Shown here in pieces: positions 35,540-47,245 of a stretch of 64,000 nt of DNA. Under the pieces are notes generated by a model. The model did not search any database, was not told the DNA's origin, and saw only the letters and a list, made by a program, of their open reading frames with translations. The translations under genes and the position numbers were made by a program. How positions within the stretch are numbered: the first letter of the stretch is position 1; the number at the start of each line of letters is the position of its first letter. The stretch is from Bubalus kerabau (taxonomy: Eukaryota > Chordata > Mammalia > Artiodactyla > Bovidae), in assembly GCF_029407905.1 (NCBI RefSeq), contig NC_073625.1:168474240-168538239 (forward strand), given 5' to 3'.

Positions 35540-36508
35540 AACAACAGTTAGAACTGGACATGGAACAACAGACGGGTTCCAAATAGGAAAAGGAGTACGT
35601 CAAGGCTGTATATTGTCAGACTGCTTATTATTATATGCAGAGTACATCATGAGAAACGCTGAGCTGGAAGAAGCACAAGCTGGAATCAAGACTGCCGGGA
35701 GAAATATCAATACCCTCAGATATGCAGATGACACCACCCTTATGTGAGAAAGTGAAGAGGAACTAAAAGCCTCTTGATGAAAGTGAAAGAGGAGAGTGAA
35801 AAAGTTGGCTTAAAGTTCAACATTCAGAAAACGAAGATCATGGCATCTGGTCCCATCACTTCATGGGAAATAGATGGGGAAACAGTGGAAACAATGTCAG
35901 ACTTTATTTTTGGGGGCTCCAAAATCACTGAAGATGGTGAATGCAGCCATGAAATTGAAAGACGCTTACTCCTTGGAAGCAAAGTTATGACCAACCTAGA
36001 TAGCATATTCAAAAGCATAGACATTACTTTGCCAACAAAGGTCCGTCTAGTCAAGGCTATGGTTTTTCCTGTGGTCGTGTATGGATGTGAGAGTTGGACT
36101 GTGAAGAAAGCTGAGCACCGAAGAATTGATGCTTTTGAACTGTGGTGTTGGAGAAGACTCTTGAGAGTCCCTTGGACTTCAGGAAGATCCAACCAGTCCA
36201 TTCTGAAGGAGATCAGCCCTGGGATTTCTTTGGAAGGAATAATGCTAAAGCTGAAACTCCAGTACATTGGCCACCTCATGCGAAGAGTTGACTCATTGGA
36301 AAAGACTCTGATGCTGGGAGGAATTGGGGGCAGGAGGAGAAGGGGACGACAGAAGATGAGATGGCTGGATGGCATCACCGACTCGATGGACGTGAGTCTG
36401 AGTGAACTCCGGGAGTTGGTGATGGACAGGGAGGCCTGGCGTGCTGCGATTCATGGGGTCGCAAAGAGTCGGACACGACTGAGCGACTGAACTGAACTGA
36501 ACTGAACA
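35540..36508 (+). mobile_element. BovB LINE, young 5'-truncated copy
   Basis: Begins at CAACAGTTAGAACTGGACATGG and ends with ACTGAACTGAACTGAAC. It carries RYADDTTLM near 35720. A 238-codon uninterrupted frame (35774-36490) covers the BovB C-terminus to its normal stop after RLSD. AACAACAGT occurs at both edges (about 35540 and 36506), a likely target duplication. This is the least decayed BovB here. Confidence 0.96.
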
Positions 36509-36949
36509 ACAGTAATTAACAAATGCCATTTTTCTCTCAGAAAACATAGGCAACTCAGCTCCTCCATCTCTCTCTCCTGGCACCGCTTGCTTCCTCCCTC
36601 CAACATCAAACTGGCCTCCTCCAACCCTGTGGAAAGGAAAACAAATGCCTGGGCCCCGCGCCCCAGTGTTTCCAGCCAGCACTGCATCGCCAAAGCCAAG
36701 TCTCCAAGCCAAAGGGCTGGGGGGTGGGACAGATGCAAATTAACAGGGTTCTTACGAAAGACCGTTTTTTTTTTTTTCCTTCCTGGACTCCGAAATCTCT
36801 GTCTGGAAACCCTGCCTCACAGGTTCAAGAAAGTGCCTCTCGGATTACAGGCCGCCGTCGACTTGCTCTTATCTCTATCCTCACCTCACAGGAGAACGGA
36901 GACAACTAATTCTTCCTCATTTTCTGCGCCTGGTCTTTTTACTTGCTAG
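36509..36949. other. unique sequence upstream of CpG island
   Basis: Rising GC content towards the right with a short poly-T at 36765-36777. No exon is supported on either strand. It probably forms the distal part of the PLSCR4 promoter region. Confidence 0.5.
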
Positions 36950-37159
36950 CAAGCTCCAAGCCGTGGCCGCGCCTCTAAGGACCGCTGACCCCGGCTGCGG
37001 AGCTCCCAGCGCAGGGGCGGGGCGGGCACTCCGGGAGGGTCCTTTCCCGGGACCCCGCCCCCGGTCCGCGCCCCTCCCCGACGGGACTCTGGGTTTTCGT
37101 TTCAAAATCCTTCTCTTCCATTTCCCTTTTCCCGACCCGCCCCTTTATCTTCCTCCGCG

Positions 37160-37167
37160 GATAAAAT
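37160..37167 (+). promoter_or_regulatory. PLSCR4: TATA-like element
   Basis: GATAAAAT, 17 bases after the last GC box. A start site about 25-30 bases downstream (near 37190) would leave a very short first exon. Other start sites within the island are equally possible. Confidence 0.4.
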
Positions 37168-37187
37168 CAGACCCTGGGCCCGGCGTC

Positions 37188-37217
37188 CCGGATGCAGAGC
37201 GAACGGCTGGCAGGGCG
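37188..37217 (+). other. PLSCR4: candidate PLSCR4 exon 1 (non-coding), 3' border at 37217
   Basis: The donor CAGGGCG|GTGAGT at 37217/37218 is a near-consensus 5' splice site inside the CpG island. The 5' border is only a guess from the TATA-like box. Spliced to the exon at 57368, it would make the 5' UTR. Later possible donors in the island lie at about 37624 (GACTTGCAG|GTAAAA) and 37699 (CGTTCAG|GTAAAC) and could define alternative first exons. Confidence 0.55.
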
Positions 37218-37711
37218 GTGAGTGGGGCCGGGCGGACGGAGAGCGGGGTCGCGGGCGCCCAGAGAAGAGGTTCGAGGCCAGAGGACTCGACGGCGCGTGG
37301 CGTCCTGGGCTCGATACGCCCCGCGGCGCATCCTCAGGCGGTTTCCGAAGTTTTGGGCCGTCGGGAGGGAGCCGTCTCCGGCGCTGGCTGGGGGTCGGTG
37401 TCACACACACCCCCCCCTCCACCCCCCCGGCTCTGAAGTCGGCGGCCGTGGCCTTGGGACAGAGGCTTTGTTGGGGAGACCTTCCCTCCTGCGCAGAAGT
37501 TGCCCCGCCTCACTGCGCCCCTTTCCTGCGTCTCCTGCGCGGGACTGGGCTCCGCTGGGGTCTCGGGCTGCCCTCCCCCCTGCTCCTCACAGCGCTGGGG
37601 ACCCAGGTCAGGTCGACTTGCAGGTAAAAGGGTTTGTAGTCACTTCTGGACGTGCTTTTCTGGCAGAGGGACGAGAGAACCCATCACTTTTACGTTCAGG
37701 TAAACTGCGGG

Positions 37712-37896
37712 AGAAGGAAATGGCACCCCACTCCACTCTTCTTGCCTGGAGAATCCCAGGGACAGAGGGGCCTGGTGGGTTGCCTTCTATGGGGTCGCAC
37801 AGAGTCGGACACGACTGAACCGACTTAGCGGCAGCAAACAGGCAGGCTACAGTCCGCGGGGTCACAAAGAGTCAGACAGCTGAGCAACTTCACTTC
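37712..37896 (+). mobile_element. Bov-A/Bov-tA-type SINE next to the promoter
   Basis: One Bov-A unit (GAGAAGGAAATGGCACCCCAC to CACGACTGAACCGACTTAGC) followed by a short Bov-tA-like tail (GGTCACAAAGAGTCAGACAG). Flanked by a perfect 10-base duplication AAACTGCGGG (37702-37711, 37897-37906). It inserted just downstream of the CpG island in intron 1. Confidence 0.92.
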
Positions 37897-37906
37897 AAAC
37901 TGCGGG

Positions 37907-39330
37907 GGGAGGGGGCTTGCAGGGTTTCGGGGAGCAGTTGCTTTGTTTCTATAGAATAAAACGTTTATATTTCAAGACTTAGAGTTTTCTTTCATTTGTT
38001 TTTCTGATCTTATCTTCTTTTAGGATCTACAATTTAGTTTTTACTTTTTTGTTGCATAGTTAGTAGGTATCCACTCAAACTAGTACAAGGATGAAGATAC
38101 TATGCAGTAAGGTTTTTCCACCTTCTTAAAAGGGTAAAGCTTTAGTATTTTTTCTTGGGTGTGACTATGTTAGGAGTAGAAGGATAACCACCATCTGTCT
38201 ATCTCGATAAACCTATCGTGGGAAAACTTGGAACACTAGCATCATTTCCAGGAAATTTGGAAAAGCAAAGAATGGTCATGATCATATCCTGTGACGTTGT
38301 TGTGTAGGCCAGTGAGGTAGGCAGGAGGACACATTAACATTCTGATTAGAAAAGAAGACACAAAATTAGCCCTTTTTACACATAATGCAGTTGTGTACCT
38401 TGAAAGCAACCTAAAATGTCATAAAAAAAAATTTAATGAAGTGTCTAATTGCATCTAACTGCAATTTTAAATTTTCAATAGATATTATATATCTAAACTA
38501 GAATATAGATTAAAACAAAATAAGCCATTTAATTTGGCATGAAATAACTTGGAAAATGTATTTTTAAAGAGGCATAAAGCCCTAGAGACATAGATGAAAA
38601 TATGCTATGTGAGAATGTATAGGTGAAAATATAGTAAAACACATTGTTCTAAAGATATAATTTCTCTGAAAGAACATATAAATTAAACAGCATCATAACC
38701 AAATTGGGGGGGGGGGATTGATTTCAAAACAACTGTTCAGCTCAAGTGGAAAAACAACTACATGCCCGGAAGATTTCAATTCCAAGGAAAGTGTACATAT
38801 GTAAATGCGGATTTTTACTATAAAATAAAAGGTATTATAAAGCTATGATTTAAAGGCCATAGAATAGGGAATAGATCTACCAAACAAGGAAACTGAAGAG
38901 ACAGACGAGTAAAAGGAAAGCTTACATTTGATAAGCATACTTCGTAAAGTCAGGGAATGGAGAAGAAATAACATTTAATTGATCATGTAGGACAGTTAGG
39001 TATTTATTTGGGTAACCTAATAATAAAACTTGAACTTTCCCTCACTTTTAACATAGCAATGAAATGTAGATGATTTAAACAATTTAAGTCTTAAATATAT
39101 GAAACCTAGAAAAGCTGAATGAGTATTTGTGAGTGTGGCATGTGGGAAAGCATTTTTGAGATTGATAGAAAAACCTAAAGTCCATGTAGGGACATGATTC
39201 TTAACATTTGCAAGAAAAAAAAAAACATACAAATGGCAATTGTTAATAGAAAAAGAGCTAATTTTCTAATATGCCTAGAACTCTCATTAAGGACTGAGGA
39301 TTAAACACTCCAATTTGAGAACCCAAAGTG
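37907..39330. other. PLSCR4: intron 1, repeat-poor
   Basis: AT-rich sequence with no identified mobile element. It has a run of ten G at about 38706-38715. No coding exon seen. Confidence 0.55.
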
Positions 39331-39517
39331 TTAACTTGCTCAGTGGTGTCCGACTCTTTACGACCCCATGGACTGTAGCCTGCCAGGCTCCTTTCTCCAT
39401 GGAATTCTCCAGGCAAGAATACTGGAGTGGGTTGCCATGCCCTTCTCCAGAGGATCTTCTGGACCCAGGGATGGAACACAGGTTTCCCACATTGCAGGCA
39501 GATTCTTTACCATCTAA
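39331..39517 (-). mobile_element. Bov-tA SINE
   Basis: TTAACTTGCTCAGTGGTGTCCG to GCAGGCAGATTCTTTACCATC in reverse orientation. Confidence 0.94.
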
Positions 39518-41285
39518 GAATAAAGAATGTCAATTCAAAGTAAGAGAAACACAAATGACAAGTGGTAGAAAGACCCTCAGCCACATTAACTATCAGGAAA
39601 ATGCAGAGTAAGATAGTGTTTGCCTGTTTCCCAGGTTTTGAAAGTGTGATAATTCTCTGATAATGTGATAAGAGAAATATACTCTTAGTGGAAATGTATT
39701 GATAAAACTTTTTTATGGTGATAACAAAATTTTCAAATATTCATTCACTTGCTGAAATTCATCATGCTCCTTCCTAAGTGTACAAATAAATATATGTGTC
39801 AAAGGTGGTCACAGTAGGATTGTTGTTAGAAGAAAATTTGGGCATAGTTTTGTAACCATTGATTGGAATTTGGTTATATAATTTATTGTACATTACAATG
39901 GATAATAATAGTTTAAAACATCTGTTAGTTCTAAGTGTTCTAAAGTGAAAATATGTCCACAGTATATTATAAATTGAAATGCAAACAGAAACAAACAAGT
40001 TGAAACACAGTATGTGTAAATATTTGTATGTCTGTATGTTTATTATATACATGTATGCTTTATCATGGTCTGAAATTGAACCTGCGATAGCTCTAAGGAT
40101 GACTATATTATATGTATATTCATGTTCTGTTACATAGTTCTGTAATATATACATGTTTATAAATGAAAAGTAATATTATAATAGGAAAAATATTAGTAAG
40201 GATCCTGAGGGTATAAATGGTAATTTATGTATATAATTCCTTTATGGATAAGTTAGTTGTCATTCAGTGTGGAAGAAATATATTTTCTATCACAAAGCGT
40301 TTCATTTTCTTTGCTCTATTTGCTTTCTCTTTGAATGTTCTCTTTCAGGTTCTTTCTTTGAAAATCCCTTCCTTTATCTGGTTCCTTAGTATCGATTGCT
40401 ATGATTTCCTATAGGCACACAATTGAAAAGTTGAAAAGTTTTGCCTGAGGGATTTCACAGCCTGTTTACATTTTTATAAACAGAAAACATAGTAATTTTT
40501 ATACCCTTTTATATTAAAGTAGCATTGTCCTAAAATCACTTTTATAGTACTCGTTCTTCAGGAAGAGAGAGACACTGTCCTTTTAAAAAAAAGTATTTAA
40601 AATTAGACTTCATTTTTGTAGTTAATTCTTTTTGACTTTTTAGTCAAAAAAAATCTATGGCAAAAATGTAGTAAAAATTAATAACAAAGTTGAGAAAATA
40701 TTCTTGAAGTTTTAATATTATTCAGATAAATAACATGAAAATAAATTTAAAAAAACTAGCGAACAGTAAAATGGGCACATGACAAACAGGCAGTTCACAG
40801 AAGTGTAACTGAAAGTGACTTTTCAACATATAATAAAAACTGCTCGAGATATGGAAAATACACCTGAAATATTTCACCTTTCAGTTTGCAGTGACAAAAC
40901 TTTTGATAAAACATAGTGTTAGGAATGTAACACAATTTTGTCTGGTTTGTGAGCTGATTCAGATTCATGAAGAAGAGTTTTACAGTAATACCAAAAATGC
41001 TCAAAACTTTAGACAGGCAATTCTGCTTCCAGGGATTTAACACACAAATACACAGAGAAGTATATATAAATTTATTTCAGCATTGTTTGTAATGGCATAC
41101 AATTGGGAACAGTTTAAATTTTCATCAAATAGCCTGTTGAACTGTGCTGTAGTCATTTAAAAAAAAAAAAAACAAGGTTATATGAACTGAAGTGTAATCA
41201 ACATCAAGATATTTTAATAAATGAAAAAGCAAAATAAGAAACAGTATAAAGGAAACTGCCATTTGTATTAGAAGGTATCAGATAA
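39518..41285. other. PLSCR4: intron 1, repeat-poor
   Basis: AT-rich, with no recognised repeat or exon. A minus-strand frame of 126 codons (39774-40154) has no domain and is very AT-rich, so it is taken as chance. Confidence 0.5.
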
Positions 41286-41287
41286 TA

Positions 41288-41462
41288 GAAAATCTGCCTG
41301 CAATGCAGGAGACTCAGGTTCTATCCTTGGGTCAGGAAGATCCCCTGGACAAGGGAATGGCAACCTACTCCAATATTCTTGCCTGAAGAATTCCATGGAC
41401 AGAGGAGCCTGGTGGGCTGCAAGCCATGGAGTCCCAAAGAGCTGGACACAATTGAGTGATTA

Positions 41463-41492
<30 letters not shown>
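41288..41492 (+). mobile_element. Bov-tA SINE with (AC)n tail
   Basis: AATCTGCCTGCAATGCAGGAG through CCCTGGACAAGGGAATGGC to GAGCTGGACACAATTGAGTG, ending in about 13 AC dinucleotides (41466-41492). The head of the tRNA-like part is missing. Confidence 0.93.
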
Positions 41493-41494
<2 letters not shown>

Positions 41495-41496
<2 letters not shown>

Positions 41497-44400
41497 TTGT
41501 GTTTGCTTAGAAAACCTCTTGGAAGACACAAAATGAAATGAGAAATGGGGTATAGGTAGGAGGGATCCTTTTTGTGATATAAGTATATGTACTTTTGCTG
41601 ATAATATTTTAAAATGGCTATTTTTGTACATGTAAGATTTCTTAGTATGATTTTATCGTAGGTCCTATGACATCCTGTCTTGTTACAGTTTTTGACACTA
41701 GAAGACTAACCAAAAAATGACACAATAATATATTTTCTGGTAATCTTTCAGATATCATGATTGGCATGGTCGTGTTTCCTAAAACATCATGATTATGTTA
41801 CTCTTCTGCTATTTCTTATACTCCAAGTAACAGAAACATGCCTCCTCTGAAAATTAAAATAAAGAAGCTTGATATTCTCTTTTAAAAAGTTAAACTAATA
41901 TGTTTGGTAAAAGTTATGTATCAACTGTGACTATCAGTTTGCTCCCGTTTAATCGAATTCTTTGGTTTTAAAATAAAGCCACATAACCAACGTCTTCCTA
42001 AAATGAAGGAAATATCCTGTCATAGACTTTTTGTTTGGAAGGAACCATGATGAGACTAAAATAAGAAAAATGTATAAAATATAAAAGCTTAATATACATT
42101 GATTAGATTTTGCCAACATTTTCATTTATTCATAATGAAAATAAATAACTGTTTACTATTGTATGACTTTCATGCAAATATATAATTAAATATGTATTCC
42201 ATGTTCTAGATTCCATGTATCTCTGGACACTTAAATTGTGTATTTTATTCCAAAATCACAGACCTAAGTTTATCTTGTTAGTGCAGGCCTCTATAATTGC
42301 TTTTTGAGTAAGATTGTTTCTTCATTCCAGTGCATGTAACAGCAACCTATTAAGTTGCCCAAGTATGGAATAGGAATGACCGAATTCTTCACAATCACCA
42401 GACTTTATTCATACTGTACCCACTCAACTATCCAGTCCCCTTGTAATCAAGAAACACATAAAACTAATCATCTCAGTACACCACAGGAGCCCAGACTGGT
42501 TTCAAATCTATAGAGTATTGTGCTTGAAAGTGTGCGTAAACTTTTCATCTTTGGTGAACCTGAGTTCTTTTTAGTTAAAATCATTTTAAGAGGTAGATTG
42601 TCAGTTCTGTTTCTCTTTATTTTTTTTCATTTCAGATTACAAATTCTGTTATACGTTTCTTATAGAAAAAAATTTTAAAGGAAATATGATTTGTATTTTA
42701 GCATGTCTCTAGATCTTAAATACTTTTTTAAGACAAAACTATCCATATTATAATTATATGCAGATTATTATAAGCATTTTGCTTATTTTGCAGATTTTTT
42801 CTGACCATATTTTTTAAAGAAATGTGACTTTATAATGTTTCACTATAATGTGTCTTCTTAACTATTGTGCTGGATATTTATGTACTTTTCAGTTACTACT
42901 GTTTCAGTCTGTACTACTTTTTTGAGAATGAGAATGTATCACTTAAAATCCTACAACAATATTTTGGATTTCTCTTTACCTTTAGAGGAAATTTACTTGG
43001 GTCTACAAATGAGGTTTGAGGGGAAAAAATAGGTATTGTATTAGTAAACTGAAGGTTTAATTGAATTTATTAAGACAATGATTCTTTTAGAAGTGGGCTG
43101 TTTTTGAGTGAGGGATAGACACATATAGATCTGAATTTGAGGGGGTGTGTGTCAGCGGGTGAGGGGGCAGTGAAGGATATGTCAAAACCACTTGGAAAAT
43201 GGTTTCAAACCTCATAAACTTTGTGAAAAAGTCTTCTAAAATTAGTGATTCTCAGAGTGAACCAGCAGCATCAGCTCATCCTAAGTCATATTTGGAATAG
43301 TTCCAAATTTCTTTTATATAATTATCCACCTCCTTGAAAATCATCATATTTGATTGCTGAGGTGCAGGACTTTGTGCAAGAAGAAACTTAGGAAATCAAT
43401 TTGTTCAAACTTTTATACAGGTATACCTTCATTCTTGTCTGGGTATGTTCTGTATGTCACAAGTTCTATGAAATACTTGCATAGTTTTTCTTCAATTTTG
43501 ACATGAATATTTTGTAATTTTACACTCATGAGTACAAACTGTTATATTATTTGGGTAATATATGTAGCAAATTTGACTTTCTTAAATATTCTTGATAAGA
43601 GTGGAGTGTTTAAGACAAAGATATGTCTACATTCATTTTGAAAGTAGTAACATCAAATGATGAGTTAATATTTGGAAAATCCTTGTAGAAACATTGCATA
43701 TCCTCTTAATGCTTTTGAAAGTTTCTGCTAAGTACCCTTGAATAGTATTGTAACAAAAAAATTTAAAAAGACACTTGATTTAATGTCATAATCTAAAAAT
43801 ATTTATTTAAAAATATCTTTAACTACTTGATCCAATTTAAAAATCTACACAAAATATCCTCTTTAGGTTTGTCTACAGAAGGTGTTAATTTTCATTTCAA
43901 ATGTAATGTCTCATTTGTTTTTGAGTTATTTTAATGTTGGAAGTTTATGTACTTATAAAGGTGTTGAAAGAAGTTTTCCCAGTGGAAAAGAGGTAAAACA
44001 TCTGCACATTTGATCATGTCCCTGTTTCAGGGCATCATTTTCTTAGTTGTTTATATAGGTACATAAATATATGTTTCTGTACTTGAATAATTAAATACAC
44101 ACAGTAGAAATGATATTTAATTCCTTTACTTAAAAATTGTATTTTCACCCCCAACATGAGGGAATAGAGAAAATGAAAAAATGTTGGGGAATTCTGTAAC
44201 TCTTACTGAGCTGTAGGGATTCCTCTTTCCTTCTGCTTTAGCCAGGATGGCAGGTCTTCCCTGGACTCTGTCCACTTGGCAACTGCTACTGTGTGTCAGG
44301 CTGCATTGAAATAGTATTACATCAGGAATACCAGAGAAAAATTAGGAAACTGATTCTGGTTGGAGAGTGTTTCCCGTTATGCTCGTCCTCTCCCAGGCTT

Positions 44401-45018
44401 GAATGCCCAATCATTCTGTCTAAATTAAGTACATACACCAGTATGTTTACTGAATCTGACCCAGATCTGGAACATGTGACCTCTGAAGAATTTTTTTCCT
44501 CTGGGTTCATGGATCATTTCTCTCCTAATTATACACATATTTCAAAAACCTTACAAAAGGGAAGTTGAAAGGGAGCTCAGTAGAGGAGCCTGTTTTCATT
44601 TTAGAGGGATGGTACAGTAATCAGTGAGTTGCAGAAAGTAATTTTCAGTCCATTTAGAATATTAACCTGGCCTCTGATGATGGTTTTGAACAACCCTTTG
44701 CCCAGTTTATAGAACTGTGACCTTAATTGGATTATTTAAACTCAAGGGCTTCTGTTTCCTTACCTATGTAGTGAAAATTACAATCCATCTCAAGCAATGT
44801 ATGCAAAGTTCCTAAAATCTCACAGATAATTAGTAGTTGTTATCTAAAATTGAAACCCAATGACACTATTTTATGTATATTGTATTAGTTCATTTGGGGG
44901 ATTAATTAGCTCTTAATAGCATACTACTGCTTAAAAAATGCTTTAAATATTCTCTAAAAAATATTAAAAATTTTCACCTAAAAATCCAATTTTCTATTTG
45001 GCCTCATTCAAGATATTT
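41495..45018. other. PLSCR4: longest repeat-free stretch of the window (intron 1)
   Basis: About 3.5 kb without any mobile element that I can identify. A 91-codon frame on the + strand at 44293-44568, in locally less AT-rich sequence (44210-44580), has no recognisable domain and no splice-site frame around it. The base composition is otherwise uniformly AT-rich. Confidence 0.5.
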
Positions 45019-45019
45019 T

Positions 45020-45231
45020 TGCTTCCCTGCTGGCTCGGTTGGTAAAGACTCCACCTGCAATGCAGGAGACCTGGGTTCAATCCCTGGGTTGGGAAGATCC
45101 CCTGGAGAAGGGAATGGCTACCCACCCTAATAATCTTGCCTGGAGAATCCCCCTGGACAAAGGAGCCCGGCAGGTTACAGTCCATGGGGTCACAAAGAGT
45201 CAGACATGACTGAGCGACTTAAGCACACATA
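45020..45231 (+). mobile_element. Bov-tA SINE
   Basis: GCTTCCCTGCTGGCTCGGTTGG to GTCAGACATGACTGAGCGAC. Target duplication CAAGATAT at 45009-45016 and 45232-45239. Confidence 0.95.
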
Positions 45232-45693
45232 CAAGATATGTTTAAATTGAAGTGTAAAAACAGTTATTTGCTTGAGAATTTAGAAACATGACTTGTTTAC
45301 CTAGGCTTCCCTGGGTACATATTTACATATATAAATATGTGTATAACAGGTAAACAGTTTATATGTCATGTGTTTGGTATATAAAATACATATTTAGTAT
45401 ATATAAATAATTTAACATAGTTATCACTACATATAAGGTTGTAGAAATAGTATGTGATCAAGAGAATTACATTTGTAATTTATATGATGAGCACAAAAAT
45501 ATAATACTATAGACAATACAAAAGTGACAAAAATGTAAAAATTTAGGGGAGCTATCTCCATGTGAGTCAACTAACAATCAAAAAGCTTTTAAAGAAAGGA
45601 AATTTTAGAATATGCAACCTCCTTTTTTTTTCCCCAGAGAAACTGATGTGTAAAGTGCATATATCCTATAATCCTTCATGATCCAGTATCTGT
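45232..45693. other. PLSCR4: intron 1, no gene or recognised repeat
   Basis: AT-rich sequence between two SINEs with several TATATA/ATAAAT runs. Confidence 0.5.
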
Positions 45694-45890
45694 CTCTGCT
45701 CAGTCGTGTCCGACTCCTTGCAACACCGTGGACTGTAGCCCGTCAGGCTCCTCTATCCATGGGATTTCCCAGGCAGAATACTGGAGCAGGTAGCCATCCC
45801 TTTCTCCAGGGAATCTTCCCAACCCAGGAATGGAACCTGCATCTCCAGCTTGGCAAGTGGATTCTTTACCCCTGTACCACCTGGGAAGCT
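45694..45890 (-). mobile_element. Bov-tA SINE
   Basis: CTGCTCAGTCGTGTCCGACTC to CCCCTGTACCACCTGGGAAGC in reverse orientation. Confidence 0.94.
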
Positions 45891-46279
45891 CATCTTCTTC
45901 CTGAGCTCTATTTACATCTCAAGAAATCTTACTGCAGAATTCTTTTGTAAAATGAATTCTTCACCTACCTCATTCCATTTACTAAAATACATAAACTGAC
46001 TCAGTTTAAAATGTACAGCGAACATTTTTATTATCCATGGTAACATTACATATGAGTTAGTCTCTATAATCCACAAAACTTTTGCTGAGCCAAAAGAGAT
46101 TAATATAAATGTATCACCATTACTGTAAAAACATTTCAAAAGCCAGACCCACCCAGTTAAAATGAATTTTATATTCTGAAAAGTAGCATATCTGAATTAG
46201 TTGTTTCTGCTTTATGATTTTATTGTCTGTCACCAGAATGCTGTGCCCTACAGAAACAAAAAGCTCATTGAATAGTACA
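45891..46279. other. PLSCR4: intron 1, no gene or recognised repeat
   Basis: Nothing identified. Confidence 0.5.
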
Positions 46280-46281
46280 TA

Positions 46282-46497
46282 CAGTTGACCCTTAAACAAC
46301 ACAGGTTTGAACAGTGAGGATCCGCTTACATGCAGAATTTTTTCACTGAATAAGAACTATAGTACTGCATGATTGGAAGTTAATTGAATCCAAGGACAAA
46401 CGTGAACCAGGGACAAAAGGACAAACTATGAAGTTATAGGTGGATTTTGGACTGCTGAGGGTCAGCACCTTGAGTCCTCATTGTTCAGAGTCAGCTG
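46282..46497. mobile_element. Tigger-like (TcMar) non-autonomous DNA transposon
   Basis: About 216 bases with imperfect terminal inverted repeats: CAGTTGACCCTTAAACAACA on the left, and on the right the reverse of CAGCTGACTCTGAACAATGA. A TA dinucleotide sits on each side (46280-46281, 46498-46499), the expected target of this class. No transposase frame. Confidence 0.75.
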
Positions 46498-46683
46498 TAT
46501 TGTTCTACTTTCAGCTCTGTCCCACCTCAAAAATAAATATTGAAGAGTTTTGGTGTGGAGGAAAAGTAGGTAGCTGCACTGGGTAAAAGAAAGGCTCGGG
46601 CAAAATAGTAACATGGTCTAGCCTCTCAAACTGGATTGCCAGTCTGATTCTGCCTGAACTTCCTATTAACTGTACAGTGTTGG

Positions 46684-46845
46684 AGATGTAGCCTACGAGA
46701 CTCCTCTGTTCATGGGACTCTCCAGGCAAGAATACTGTCGTGGGTTGCCATTTTCTTCTCCAAGGGATCGTCCCAACCCAGAGATTGAACCCAGATTGCC
46801 GAAGTTGCAGGTAGACTATTTACAGACTGAGCCACCAGGGAAGAT
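46684..46845 (-). mobile_element. Bov-tA SINE, partial
   Basis: TACGAGACTCCTCTGTTCATGG to AGACTGAGCCACCAGGGAAG in reverse. The 3' end is truncated. Confidence 0.9.
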
Positions 46846-46894
46846 ACAAAGAAAGAAAGTGAAAAGGCTTGGAGAATATCCCTTTAAAAGAAAA

Positions 46895-47245
46895 AAAAAA
46901 AGAAATTTATTTATTTATTTTTGGCTGTGCTGGGTCTTCGTTGCTTCATGGCTCTTCTTTAGTTGCGGGGAGTGGGACTACTTTCGCTATGGTCCATGGG
47001 CTTCTCACTGTAGTGACTTCAGTTGCGGAGCACGGGCCCATGGGCCCTAGGGCTGTCCAGCTTCAGTAGTTGCAGCACGCGGGCTCTGTAGTTTTGCCTC
47101 CTGGGCTCTAGAGCACAGGCTCAGGAGTTGTGTGACACGCGCTTAGTTGCTCTGTGGTATGTTGGATCTTCCTAGACCCAGGACTGAATTCGTGTCTCCT
47201 GGATCGGCAGGTGATTCTTTACCACCGAGCCCCCAGGGAAGCCTG
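46895..47245 (-). mobile_element. CHR-type SINE (CHR-2-like)
   Basis: (ATTT)n start, TTTTTGGCTGTGCTGGGTCTTCG, repeated CAGGAGTTGTG/GCACGGGC modules, and the reversed tRNA-like end CCACCGAGCCCCCAGGGAAG. Confidence 0.94.

Larger units (their letters stand above)
36950..37620 (+). promoter_or_regulatory. PLSCR4: CpG-island promoter of PLSCR4
   Basis: This is the only strongly CpG-rich, GC-rich stretch in the window. It holds GC boxes: GGGGCGGGGCGGG at 37014-37026, CCCCGCCCCC at about 37053-37062 and CCCGCCCC at 37136-37143. A TATA-like GATAAAAT follows, and then a strong splice donor. The first PLSCR4 coding exons lie 20 kb downstream on the same strand with no other CpG island between, so this is inferred to be their promoter. 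Activity on the opposite strand cannot be excluded, as such islands are often bidirectional. Confidence 0.85.

Noticed and set aside
37090..37103. GGTTTTCGTTTC as an interferon-stimulated response element in the PLSCR4 promoter
   Set aside because: Reversed, it is GAAACGAAAACC, where the two GAAA units are one base apart instead of the two needed for a classical ISRE. Suggestive because PLSCR1 is interferon-induced, but not sufficient.
36963..37436. 157-codon open frame, and overlapping frames on both strands, in the CpG island
   Set aside because: High GC removes stop codons by chance. The frames read through the promoter and first donor, have low complexity (Pro, Gly, Arg, Ala) and show no known domain.
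39774..40154. 126-codon minus-strand frame
   Set aside because: Very AT-rich with Tyr/Ile-rich translation. It looks like a chance frame in intronic DNA.
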